NCBI GenBank assembly: GCA_025966335.1
Contig: JAICRS010000118.1
Span: forward strand, 1-8,800
From: Nocardioidaceae bacterium
GTDB taxonomy: Bacteria; Actinomycetota; Actinomycetes; Propionibacteriales; Nocardioidaceae
Reading direction: 5' to 3'
DNA: 8,800 nt
Shown: in pieces, positions 1 through 6,786 of the stretch
Numbering within the stretch: position 1 is the first letter of the stretch
Layout of the letters: each line of letters begins with the position of its first letter
The notes under the pieces: model-generated
The model's database searches: none
Seen by the model: the letters and a program-made list of their open reading frames with translations, nothing else
What the model was told of the DNA's origin: nothing
Made by a program: the position numbers and the translations under genes

Positions 1-102
1 AATGCCTTCCCGAACAACCAGCGGGGGCACGCTCTAGCGATAGGCCTCAAGCGACCAGGCTCGAAAAGTGCTCACCCGCCGGCTGGACTCGGACATCACT
101 CT

Positions 103-125
103 GGCGCATTCACCGGTGATGCGCC
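103..125. repeat. Inverted repeat upstream of the Nif3 operon (possible operator)
   Basis: The arms GGCGCAT (103-109) and ATGCGCC (119-125) are perfect complements. The centre CACCGGTG (111-118) is itself a palindrome, so the whole element is an 11-bp-per-arm palindrome with one unpaired T at 110. It covers the -35 region of the promoter proposed for the next gene, which is where a repressor would sit. It could instead be the terminator hairpin of a gene ending to the left of the window, but no T-run follows it. Confidence 0.5.
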
Positions 126-136
126 TCCATTAGGCT
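109..136 (+). promoter_or_regulatory. Candidate promoter for leaderless operon transcript
   Basis: TAGGCT at 131-136 fits the actinobacterial -10 pattern TAnnnT. It lies exactly 7 bases before the ATG at 144, so transcription would begin at or next to the start codon and give a leaderless mRNA. A partial -35 match, TTCACC at 109-114, sits 16 bases upstream. No Shine-Dalgarno sequence precedes the ATG, which agrees with a leaderless start. The element is predicted by eye only. Confidence 0.5.
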
Positions 137-143
137 CGGCGCC

Positions 144-1286
144 ATGTTCCCGACCCTGCGTGACGTGACCGCGTGGATGGACCAGACCTACCACCCCTCG
201 TGGGCCGGCGGCTGGGACGCGGTCGGCCTGGTGTGCGGCGACCCGGAACAGCCGGTGCGCAAGATCCTGCTCGCGGTGGACCCCGCGCCGGCCGTGGTCG
301 AGGAGGCCGTCGCGTGGGGCGCCGACCTGCTCGTCGTGCACCATCCGCTGCTGCTGAAACCGGTCAGCTCCGTGGCCGCGACCTCGCCGAAGGGCCGCGC
401 GGTGCACACCCTGATCGGCGCCGGCTGTGCGCTGTTCACCGCCCACACCAACGCCGACGCTCCCGCGGCCGGGGTGAGCGAGTCCCTCGCGCTCACCCTC
501 GGGCTGCGTGACCTCGAGCCGATCGTGCCGGACACGGGGCCCGGCCTGGACAAGCTGGTCACCTTCGTCCCGCACGAGCATGCGGAGCCGCTGCGGCAGG
601 CGATCACCGCCGCGGGTGCCGGCTCGATCGGGGATTACGACAGCTGCACGTTCACGACCGCCGGCGAAGGGCGGTTCCGGCCGCTGGACGGCGCCACCCC
701 GATGATCGGGCAGGTCGGCGAGGTCGAGGTGGTCGCCGAGTCCCGGATCGAGGCGGTCTTCCCCCGGGCACGCCGCCGCCACGTCCTCGAGGCGATGCGG
801 TCGGCCCATCCCTACGAGGAGCCGGCGTACGACGTACTCGAGCTCGCCGACCTGCCGGCGACCGGTGGGTCCGCCCGCGGGGACGGCCGGATCGGCGTGC
901 TGGCCGAGCCGACCCCGTTGCGGGCCTTCGCCGAGCGAGTCGAACGGGCGCTTCCGGAGACGGCCCACGGGGTGCGGGTGGCCGGCGACCCCGACCGGAT
1001 GGTGCAGATTATCGCGGTCACCGGGGGAGCCGGGGACTTCCTGCTCGACACGGTGCTGGGAACCGCCGCGGACGTGTACGTCACCTCGGACCTGCGCCAC
1101 CACCGGGCCGCGGAGTTCCTCGAGCACGCGGGCCCGGCGCTGGTCGACGTCGCGCACTGGGCCGCGGAGTGGACCTGGCTGCCGGTGCTGGAGCGGAGAT
1201 TGGCCGAGGGCCTCGACCGGGGAGAGGATACGGTGGACCTCCGAGTGAGCACGATCTGCACGGACCCGTGGAGCTTCCGGGTCTGA
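144..1286 (+). CDS. Nif3-like dinuclear metal center protein (YbgI/YqfO family)
   Basis: This 380-aa protein belongs to the NIF3/YbgI/YqfO family, which forms toroidal hexamers carrying two metal ions per active site; the cellular reaction is unsettled, and GTP cyclohydrolase or hydrolase roles have been proposed. Visible motifs are WDAVGL at 24-29, the paired metal-ligand histidines H66-H67 in VHHPLL, the HTNAD segment with D105, and the C-terminal HxxxE motif H338...E342, so all expected ligands are present. Roughly residues 125-240 form the PII-like insert seen in long members such as Bacillus YqfO, including the PYEEPAYDV signature. It is the first gene of the operon, 28 bases before the zinc-ribbon gene. 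The ATG at 144 is chosen because a -10 box lies 7 bases upstream. The name is often given as GTP cyclohydrolase 1 type 2 homolog; the family call is firm, the function is not. Confidence 0.95.
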   Translation: MFPTLRDVTAWMDQTYHPSWAGGWDAVGLVCGDPEQPVRKILLAVDPAPAVVEEAVAWGADLLVVHHPLLLKPVSSVAATSPKGRAVHTLIGAGCALFTAHTNADAPAAGVSESLALTLGLRDLEPIVPDTGPGLDKLVTFVPHEHAEPLRQAITAAGAGSIGDYDSCTFTTAGEGRFRPLDGATPMIGQVGEVEVVAESRIEAVFPRARRRHVLEAMRSAHPYEEPAYDVLELADLPATGGSARGDGRIGVLAEPTPLRAFAERVERALPETAHGVRVAGDPDRMVQIIAVTGGAGDFLLDTVLGTAADVYVTSDLRHHRAAEFLEHAGPALVDVAHWAAEWTWLPVLERRLAEGLDRGEDTVDLRVSTICTDPWSFRV

Positions 1287-1303
1287 GCCGCCACCGAAAC
1301 CTG

Positions 1304-1317
1304 AGGAGCCCCCACTG
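1304..1317 (+). promoter_or_regulatory. Ribosome binding site deciding a CTG start
   Basis: AGGAG at 1304-1308 is followed by 6 bases and then CTG at 1315-1317. This is the only well-placed Shine-Dalgarno sequence between the Nif3 stop (1284-1286) and the zinc-ribbon protein. There is no ATG, GTG or TTG at suitable spacing in that frame, so CTG is the likely initiation codon. Confidence 0.7.
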
Positions 1318-2058
1318 AAAGCCGACCCCTTCGCCCAGCTCAAGCTGCTGGACGTCCAGGAGCTGGACGCCCGGCTCGACCTGCTCCGGCACCAGCTCGC
1401 CACGATGCCGGAGACAGCCGAGCTGGACGCGCTCAGCCGGAACCGCACCGAGGTCGCGGACCAGGCGCGCGACGCGCAGATCCGGGTCGACGACCTGACC
1501 CGGGAGCAGAAGAAGGCCGACGCCGACGTCGAGCAGGTCAAGACCCGCCGCAAGCGCGACCAGGACCGGATCGACCAGGGCCTGGTCAGCAACCCCAAGG
1601 ACCTCGAGCGGATGCAGCACGAGATGGTCTCCCTCGAGCGCCGGATCACCAGCCTCGAGGACACCGAGCTCGAGGTGATGGAGCAGCTGGAGTCCGCGCA
1701 GGCCGAGCTCAGCTCGCTGCAGGAGCAGCTCGCCGGCATCGAGGAGTCGCTGGCGGCGACCAAGAAGCGACGTGACGAGAAGGCCGGAACGGTCAACGAC
1801 GAGCTGGTCAAGGTCGTCGAGGAGCGCAAGCAGACCGCTTCCGGCATGCCCGAAGACCTGATGGCGCTCTACACCAAGCTGCGTGAGCAGAAGGGCGGGG
1901 TCGGGGCCGCGGCGCTGCGGGCCCGTCGTTGCGGCGGATGCCGCCTCGATCTGAACGCGGCCGACCTCGGGGTGATCGCGAAGGCACCGTCGGACGAGGT
2001 GCTGCGCTGCGAGGAGTGCAACCGGATCCTGGTGCGGACCTCGGAGTCCGGCCTCTGA
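1315..2058 (+). CDS. Coiled-coil zinc-ribbon protein (C4-type, CT398/Rv2229c-like)
   Basis: Read from CTG at 1315 the product is 247 aa and begins MKADPFAQLKLLDVQELD, which looks like the usual N-terminus of this actinobacterial family. The first ATG in frame, at 1405, would drop 30 residues of the conserved first helix. Residues about 10-175 are a long antiparallel coiled coil rich in E, K, R, Q and L. The C-terminus is a C4 zinc ribbon with C206-G-G-C209 and C232-E-E-C235. The family (DUF/zf-RING_7 type, Chlamydia CT398, Mtb Rv2229c) is thought to be an adaptor or nucleic-acid-associated protein; its molecular role is unknown. Its TGA overlaps the ATG of the RNase H gene by one base, implying translational coupling. 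The conserved order Nif3, zinc ribbon, RNase H suggests a shared but undefined process. Confidence 0.9.
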   Translation: MKADPFAQLKLLDVQELDARLDLLRHQLATMPETAELDALSRNRTEVADQARDAQIRVDDLTREQKKADADVEQVKTRRKRDQDRIDQGLVSNPKDLERMQHEMVSLERRITSLEDTELEVMEQLESAQAELSSLQEQLAGIEESLAATKKRRDEKAGTVNDELVKVVEERKQTASGMPEDLMALYTKLREQKGGVGAAALRARRCGGCRLDLNAADLGVIAKAPSDEVLRCEECNRILVRTSESGL

Positions 2059-3227
2059 TGGCTGACGGACACAGATCGGTCGTCATCGAGGCCGACGGAG
2101 GTTCGCGCGGCAACCCGGGCGCGGCGGCGTACGGCGCGGTGCTCAAGGACGCCGAGACCGGGGAGCTGATCGCCGAGCGTGCCGAGCACATCGGGATCGC
2201 CACCAACAACGTGGCGGAGTACCGCGGCCTGATCGCCGGCCTCGAGCTCTACAACGAGCACACGCCGGAGGCCGAGCTCGAGGTCCGGATGGACTCCAAG
2301 CTGGTCGTCGAGCAGATGTCGGGCAACTGGAAGATCAAGCACCCCGACATGAAGCCGCTGGCGATGGCCGCGCACCGGCTCGCCCCGTTCGGCACCACGT
2401 TCACGTGGATCCCCAGGGAGCAGAACAAGCACGCCGACGGGATCCTCAACGTGGCACTGGACACCGCCACGGGGCGGCCCGCGAAGAAGACCCGGGAGAG
2501 CCAGGTGCCGGCCACCGAAGCCAGCGCTGCGGCCGAGGAGCCCGGCCGCTCGACGAGTAACAAGCTGGTCGGCTGGAGCAAGGACCTCGGCACACCCACC
2601 ACGCTGATCCTGGTCCGCCACGGCGAGACGCCGCACACCACCGAGAAGCGGTTCAGCGGCAGCGGTGGGGCCGACCCCGGCCTCAACACCGACGGGGAGG
2701 CCCAGGTGCGTGCCGTCGCGGACTGGCTCGCCCCGCTGGCCGAGGAGGTCGATGCCCTGGTCAGCTCGCCGCTGCGGCGTACCCGGGAGACCGCCGAGAT
2801 CATCGCCGCCCGCCTGGACAAGCAGGTCGAGGTCGAGGACGGGCTGGCCGAGGCCGCGTTCGGCACCTGGGACGGGCTGACCTTCCGCGAGGTGCAGCAG
2901 CGGTACCCCGACGACCTCGATGCGTGGCTCGGCTCGATGGACATCGCGCCGGGTGGCGGTGAGTCGTTCAAGGAGATCGACACCCGGGTACGACGTACGC
3001 GGGACCGACTGCTGTCGACGTATCCGGGCAAGACCGTCCTCGCGGTCACCCATGTCACGCCGATCAAGCTGATGGTGAGGATGGCCCTCGGTGCGCCGCT
3101 CGAGGCGGTCTACCGGATGGAGCTCGCGCCGGCGTCGGTGACGGTGATCTCGTGGTTCGAGGACGGCAACGCCTCGATGCGAATGTTCAATGCCCGTCCG
3201 ATGGAGTCCGCGTTCATAGGAAGGTGA
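2058..3227 (+). CDS. Bifunctional RNase H / acid phosphatase (phosphoglycerate-mutase-like)
   Basis: This 389-aa two-domain protein matches the M. tuberculosis Rv2228c architecture. Residues 1-about 140 form a type I RNase H fold that cleaves RNA in RNA:DNA hybrids; the four acidic metal ligands are visible as D13 (EADGGSRGNPG), E54 (NNVAEYRGL), D79 (MDSKLVVEQ) and D127 (NKHADG). Residues about 140-178 are an Ala/Glu/Ser-rich linker. Residues about 180-389 are a histidine phosphatase domain with the RHGE motif at 187-190, whose H188 takes the phosphate, and the second catalytic histidine H332 in VTHVTPIK. In mycobacteria the C-terminal domain has been linked to alpha-ribazole phosphatase (CobC) activity. 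The start at 2058 overlaps the preceding stop (TGATG), so an in-frame extension to 1929 is rejected. Both active sites appear intact. Confidence 0.95.
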   Translation: MADGHRSVVIEADGGSRGNPGAAAYGAVLKDAETGELIAERAEHIGIATNNVAEYRGLIAGLELYNEHTPEAELEVRMDSKLVVEQMSGNWKIKHPDMKPLAMAAHRLAPFGTTFTWIPREQNKHADGILNVALDTATGRPAKKTRESQVPATEASAAAEEPGRSTSNKLVGWSKDLGTPTTLILVRHGETPHTTEKRFSGSGGADPGLNTDGEAQVRAVADWLAPLAEEVDALVSSPLRRTRETAEIIAARLDKQVEVEDGLAEAAFGTWDGLTFREVQQRYPDDLDAWLGSMDIAPGGGESFKEIDTRVRRTRDRLLSTYPGKTVLAVTHVTPIKLMVRMALGAPLEAVYRMELAPASVTVISWFEDGNASMRMFNARPMESAFIGR

Positions 3228-3229
3228 GC

Positions 3230-4009
3230 ATGTCCGACTCGAACACATCCCGGGCCACGGTGGTCGCCGCAGTCGTGGCGGTAGCCGCGGTGATCCTCGG
3301 CGTGGTCCTGTTCCAGGTCCTCGGCGACGACGGTGGCGACGGCGAGGGCGCAGCTGTGGCGACCGCGCCGGAGACGACCCAGGCGTCACCCGAGGCGAGC
3401 CCCTCCGACGCTGCGCAGGAGTCGCCGGCCGCGGGGGAGTGCACCTCTCCGCCGCCGCTTCCCACGTCCGTGCCGAGCTTCGACGAGGCGCCCAGCCAGG
3501 ACATCGCCGAGGACTCGGTGTGGAAGGCCACACTGACCACCAGCTGTGGCGACATCGTGCTCGAGCTGTACGGCGACAAGGCACCGCAGACCGTGTCCTC
3601 GTTCATCTTCCTGGCCCGTGAGGGGTACTGGAAGGACAGCCCGTGCCACCGGCTGGTCCCACAGGGCATCTACGTGCTCCAGTGCGGCGACCCGACCGGC
3701 ACCGGCACCGGCGGGCCCGGCTACGGCTACGGGATCGAGAACGCACCGGCCGACGGGACCTACCCGCGCGGGACGCTGGCGATGGCGCGGACGCAGGACC
3801 CGAACAGCAACGGGGGGCAGTTCTTCATCGTCTTCGAGGAGACCGCGCTGCCCGTCGAGGGCGGCGGCTACTCGATCTTCGGCGAGGTCGTCGAGGGGAT
3901 GGACATCGTCGACGCGATCGCCGAGGCCGGGGTGGCCGGCGGCGCGGGCGATGGCGCGCCGGCGCAGCCGATCAGCATCCTGGACGTGACCGTCGAGAAG
4001 AAGGCCTGA
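3230..4009 (+). CDS. Membrane-anchored cyclophilin-type peptidyl-prolyl isomerase
   Basis: This 259-aa protein should catalyse cis/trans isomerisation of Xaa-Pro bonds outside the membrane. Residues 9-31 are one hydrophobic helix rich in A and V, acting as signal anchor; there is no lipobox cysteine. Residues about 32-85 are a flexible Ala/Glu/Ser/Pro/Thr linker. The cyclophilin domain (about 95-259) keeps the catalytic arginine R141 in CHRL, LQCGDPTGTGTGGPGY, and NSNGGQFF at 192-199. The human CypA Trp121 and His126 positions appear replaced in the segment VEGGGYSIFG, as in many bacterial enzymes. Four cysteines (71, 106, 139, 152) could form disulfides on the outer face. The ATG at 3230 has AGGAAGG at 3218-3224 five bases upstream and starts 2 bases after the RNase H stop, so it is the last gene of the operon. 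Confidence 0.93.
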   Translation: MSDSNTSRATVVAAVVAVAAVILGVVLFQVLGDDGGDGEGAAVATAPETTQASPEASPSDAAQESPAAGECTSPPPLPTSVPSFDEAPSQDIAEDSVWKATLTTSCGDIVLELYGDKAPQTVSSFIFLAREGYWKDSPCHRLVPQGIYVLQCGDPTGTGTGGPGYGYGIENAPADGTYPRGTLAMARTQDPNSNGGQFFIVFEETALPVEGGGYSIFGEVVEGMDIVDAIAEAGVAGGAGDGAPAQPISILDVTVEKKA

Positions 4010-4018
4010 GCCGAGGGG

Positions 4019-4810
4019 TCAGAGGTCGGCGACCACGACATCGAGGCGGGTGCCGTGCTTCCCGAGGTCACCGAGCTCGGCCTGCCAGCCCAGGTCGGTC
4101 AGCACCGCCGCGAGCTTCTTCGGGCTCGTCGGGTTGCGGCCGTCCTCGAGCAGGGCGCGCACGATCCGGCCCTTGGTCGCCTTGTTGAAGTGCGAGACCA
4201 CCTTCCGGGCGCCGTCGACCTCGTGCAGCACCCGCATCGTCACCACCCGCTTCGCCGTCGCCGGGTCGGGGCGCCAGAACGGCAGGTAGGTCGAGGAGCG
4301 CAGGTCGACCACGAGCCCCTTGCCGGCGGCCTCGGCCACCGCCTCGTCGAGATGGTCGCGCCAGAACGTGCCGACGTTGCCGATGCCGGGCAGGTTGACG
4401 TCGCCGGAGAGCCGGTACGCCGGGATGTGGTCGCCGGGCCGGACCAGTCCGAACAGGCCGGAGGTGACCACCACCCAGCTCGTCGCCCGCCGCTTCGCCG
4501 CGCCCTGCAGCGACGGCAGGTCCAGCGCCTCGTAGAGGACGCCCGTGTAGACCCGTTCCGCCCGCGTCGTGTGCGCGGTGCGCAGGTCGGCGTTGCGGGC
4601 CACCTCGCCGGCCAACGTCTTGCCGACCCCGAGCGCCTCCACCGCCGTGTCCACGCCGGTCGCCACGTCCGACGTACACAGGTCCACCAGGGCGTCGAGC
4701 ACCTTGCTCCGCGCCGGGTTCAGCGACGGAAAGCTCAGCCGGTCCGGCTGGAGAGCCTTCCCGCGCGTCGGAGCGGTCTTTCCTTCGGACGGTGGAAGCA
4801 GGATCAGCAC
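4019..4810 (-). CDS. yaaA: YaaA / DUF328 (UPF0246) peroxide-stress-type protein
   Basis: This 263-aa protein has the family hallmarks LPPSEGKT at the N-terminus, VYTGVLYEAL, SGLFGLVRPGDHIPAYRL and the C-terminal FNKATKGRIVRALL segment. E. coli YaaA limits intracellular iron during hydrogen peroxide stress, protecting DNA and proteins, and its fold includes a DNA-binding helix-hairpin-helix-like element; the function here is inferred from the family. The start is GTG at 4810, giving MLILLPPSEGK. Upstream it shows either a weak AGGTGA ribosome site or a TAAGGT -10 box 6 bases before the GTG, which would make it leaderless. It is convergent with the cyclophilin gene, with only 9 bases between stops, and divergent from the RNB nuclease. 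The length is typical of the family. Confidence 0.9.
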   Translation of the reverse strand: MLILLPPSEGKTAPTRGKALQPDRLSFPSLNPARSKVLDALVDLCTSDVATGVDTAVEALGVGKTLAGEVARNADLRTAHTTRAERVYTGVLYEALDLPSLQGAAKRRATSWVVVTSGLFGLVRPGDHIPAYRLSGDVNLPGIGNVGTFWRDHLDEAVAEAAGKGLVVDLRSSTYLPFWRPDPATAKRVVTMRVLHEVDGARKVVSHFNKATKGRIVRALLEDGRNPTSPKKLAAVLTDLGWQAELGDLGKHGTRLDVVVADL

Positions 4811-4816
4811 GCGGTC

Positions 4817-4826
4817 ACCTTATGCT
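4817..4826. promoter_or_regulatory. Overlapping divergent -10 elements between yaaA and the RNB gene
   Basis: On the plus strand TATGCT at 4821-4826 fits TAnnnT and would start a transcript near 4833 with a leader of about 31 bases for the RNB gene. On the minus strand TAAGGT at 4822-4817 fits the same pattern and lies 6 bases from the yaaA GTG. The two share the central TA at 4821-4822. Neither has a convincing -35 match. The prediction is by eye. Confidence 0.35.
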
Positions 4827-4863
4827 GAAACGGTTGGCCACTAGCGCGGAGGAGTGATCGGTT

Positions 4864-6297
4864 GTGCCGAGACGAGTAGTGCACGTGCACCACGCTGACG
4901 GTGACACCCTGCGCAGGGGGATCGCGGTGATCCAGGAGGAGCTCGGCGTCACGCCCGCGTTCCCACCCGAGGTGGAGGCCGCCGCCGAGCAGGCCGCGCA
5001 GAACCCGAAGCTGCCCGAGCTCGACCGGACCGACATCCCGTTCGTCACCATCGACCCCGAGACGTCGATGGACCTCGACCAGGCGATGTACCTCGAGCGG
5101 GACGGCGCCGGCTACGTCGTGCACTACGCGATCGCCGACGTGGCGGCCTTCGTCGAACCCGGTGGGCCGGTCGACGTCGAGGCCAACCGTCGCGGGGAGA
5201 CGCTCTACGGCGCCGACTCGAAGATCCCGCTGCACCCGAAGGTGCTCTCCGAGGGCGCCGCGTCGCTGCTGCCCGACCAGGTCCGGCCGGCGCTGCTCTG
5301 GACGATCCGGGTCGACGCCTCCGGTGAGGGAACCGACGCGAACGTCGAGCGGGCGCTGGTGAAGAGCCGCGCCAAGCTCAGCTACGACAAGGTGCAGCAG
5401 GAGCTCGACGGGGGTACGGCGGACCCGATGTTCACGCTGCTGCGCGAGGTCGGCGAGCTGCGCAAGCGCCGGGAGGCCGCGCGCGGGGGCGTGTCCCTGC
5501 CGCTGCCCGAGCAGGAGATCAACATCGACGGCGACAACTGGTCGCTGGAGTTCCGCAAGATGCTCCCGGTCGAGGAGTGGAACGCGCAGATCTCGCTGCT
5601 CACCGGGATGGCCGCGGCGTCGCTGATGGTCTACGCCCGGGTCGGGCTGCTGCGCACGCTCCCGCCGCCGGACCCGCGCGACGTGCAACGGCTGCACCGG
5701 ACCGCGAAGGCGCTGGGGATCGAGTGGCCGGCCGAGCAGCTCTACCCCGACTTCATCCGGTCGCTGGACCCGTCGAGGGCCAACCACGCCGCGATGGTGA
5801 TCGCGTGCACCCAATTGCTGCGCGGATCGGGCTACGTCGGCTTCGACGGCGAGATGCCGGCGCAGCCGGAGCACTCCGCGCTCGCCTCCGAGTACGCCCA
5901 CGTGACCGCGCCGCTGCGCCGGCTCGTCGACCGCTACGCCCTCGAGGTCTGCGTGTCTCTGTGCGCCGAGACCGAGGTGCCGTCCTGGGTGCTGGCCAAG
6001 CTGAACCAGCTCCCGAAGACCATGCAGGAGTCGGGCCGCCGGGCCAGCCAGTACGAGGGCTCGCTGGTCGCGCTGGTCGAGGCGGCCGTGCTGCACAAGC
6101 ACGTCGGCCAGACGTTCGCCGGGGTGGTCGTCGCGCTCGACGAGAAGGACCCGACCAAGGGCGACGTGGTCATCCAGGAGCCGGCGGTCGAGGCCGGCGT
6201 GACCGGCAAGAACGACCTTCCGCTCGGCACCGATGTGCAGGTGCGGCTGGTCGAGGCCGACATCGCCACGCGCTCGGTTCGGTTCGAGCTCGACTGA
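4864..6297 (+). CDS. RNB-domain exoribonuclease (RNase II/R family, compact form)
   Basis: This 477-aa protein should degrade single-stranded RNA 3' to 5'. GTG at 4864 is chosen because GGAGGAG at 4848-4854 lies 9 bases upstream. The RNB catalytic domain starts near residue 58 with TIDPETSMDLDQAMY, carrying metal-site residues D64, D70 and D72; the fourth acidic position of E. coli RNase II (D210) is Q73. The C-terminal part of the catalytic domain has YAHVTAPLRRLVDRY, containing the conserved arginine region (RNase II R500). Residues about 415-477 look like a degenerate S1/OB RNA-binding domain (GVVVALDEKDPTKGDVVIQEP). At 477 aa it is shorter than E. coli RNase II (644) or RNase R (813) and lacks the tandem N-terminal cold-shock domains. 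Actinobacterial RNB proteins of this size are common. rnpB begins about 18 bases after the stop. Confidence 0.92.
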   Translation: MPRRVVHVHHADGDTLRRGIAVIQEELGVTPAFPPEVEAAAEQAAQNPKLPELDRTDIPFVTIDPETSMDLDQAMYLERDGAGYVVHYAIADVAAFVEPGGPVDVEANRRGETLYGADSKIPLHPKVLSEGAASLLPDQVRPALLWTIRVDASGEGTDANVERALVKSRAKLSYDKVQQELDGGTADPMFTLLREVGELRKRREAARGGVSLPLPEQEINIDGDNWSLEFRKMLPVEEWNAQISLLTGMAAASLMVYARVGLLRTLPPPDPRDVQRLHRTAKALGIEWPAEQLYPDFIRSLDPSRANHAAMVIACTQLLRGSGYVGFDGEMPAQPEHSALASEYAHVTAPLRRLVDRYALEVCVSLCAETEVPSWVLAKLNQLPKTMQESGRRASQYEGSLVALVEAAVLHKHVGQTFAGVVVALDEKDPTKGDVVIQEPAVEAGVTGKNDLPLGTDVQVRLVEADIATRSVRFELD

Positions 6298-6301
6298 CCC
6301 C

Positions 6302-6307
6302 TATCCT
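6302..6307 (+). promoter_or_regulatory. Candidate -10 box of rnpB
   Basis: TATCCT fits TAnnnT and lies 8 bases before 6316, where the first closing helix of RNase P RNA begins, so predicted start and mature 5' end almost coincide. It starts 4 bases after the RNB stop codon, and any -35 element (for example TTCGGT at 6278-6283) lies inside the nuclease coding sequence. Confidence 0.55.
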
Positions 6308-6315
6308 GGTAGTGC

Positions 6316-6724
6316 GGATGAGCTGGCCGGGCGACCGCGTGGAGGCAACTCCCCGAGGAAGGTCCGGGCTCCGTAGGGCAAGGTGGTGGGTAACACCCAC
6401 CCGGGGTGACCCGCGGGACAGTGCCACAGAAAACAGACCGCCGCTGCTCGGCCTCGGCCGGGAAGCGGTAAGGGTGAAACGGTGGTGTAAGAGACCACCA
6501 GCGTTCCGGGCGACCGGAGCGGCTAGGTAAACCCCACCTGGAGCAAGGTCAAGAGGACGAGGGCTTCGGCCCTCGTCTGCGCGAGCGTTCGAGGGCTGCC
6601 CGCCCGAGCTCGCGGGTAGACCGCCAGAGGTTGTCGGCAACGGCAGCCCTAGATGGATGGTCGTCGACCGCGCGTCGTGAGGCGCACGGAGACAGAACCC
6701 GGCCTACAGGCCAGCTCATCCCAC
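6316..6724 (+). ncRNA. rnpB: RNase P RNA, bacterial class A
   Basis: This is the catalytic RNA of RNase P, which removes 5' leaders from precursor tRNAs. Helix P1 is a perfect 13-bp pairing of 6316-6328 with 6709-6721. Conserved core blocks occur in the right order: GAGGAAGGTCCGGGCTCC at 6355-6372, GGTGAAACGGTGG at 6473-6485 followed by GTAAGAG, the L15 segment GGTAAACCCCACCTGGAGC starting at 6526 with the GGT that pairs with tRNA CCA, and ACAGAACCCGG at 6692-6702. A 9-bp stem capped by a TTCG tetraloop spans 6556-6577. The length of about 409 nt is normal for high-GC actinobacteria. Exact ends are inferred from P1 and may shift by a few bases. Open reading frames crossing this region are spurious. 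Confidence 0.96.
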
Positions 6725-6755
6725 CCCGTCACCGACGGGAATGCGCCCTCGGCGC
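6725..6755 (+). terminator. Two tandem small hairpins after rnpB
   Basis: CCCGTC (6725-6730) and GACGGG (6734-6739) pair perfectly around a 3-base loop. GCGCC (6743-6747) and GGCGC (6751-6755) do the same. No T-run follows, so these are at best U-less actinobacterial-type terminators, or processing/protective structures at the rnpB 3' end. Confidence 0.35.
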
Positions 6756-6786
6756 GCGGCGTTCAGACTGGTGATTGGAGAAGATC

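Noticed and set aside
1..30. Possible start of a divergent minus-strand gene (GTG at 30 reading MPPLVVREGI off the left edge)
   Set aside because: Only ten codons are visible and neither a ribosome site nor a clear TAnnnT box precedes it. Bases 1-102 are otherwise without a supportable feature.
96..1847. A 583-residue open frame on the minus strand opposite the Nif3 and zinc-ribbon genes
   Set aside because: It is low-complexity Arg/Ser/Gly-rich translation lying antisense to two well-supported families; long antisense frames are normal in high-GC DNA.
1869..3584. A 571-residue minus-strand frame opposite the RNase H/phosphatase and cyclophilin genes
   Set aside because: No recognisable motif and biased Arg/Pro/Gly composition, while the plus strand carries intact catalytic motifs throughout.
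4804..6102. A 432-residue minus-strand frame opposite the RNB nuclease
   Set aside because: Arg/Gly/His/Leu-rich shadow of the nuclease gene with no domain signature and no ribosome site.
6170..6640. Open frames on both strands through the rnpB region
   Set aside because: The interval is occupied by RNase P RNA with a perfect P1 helix and ordered conserved blocks.
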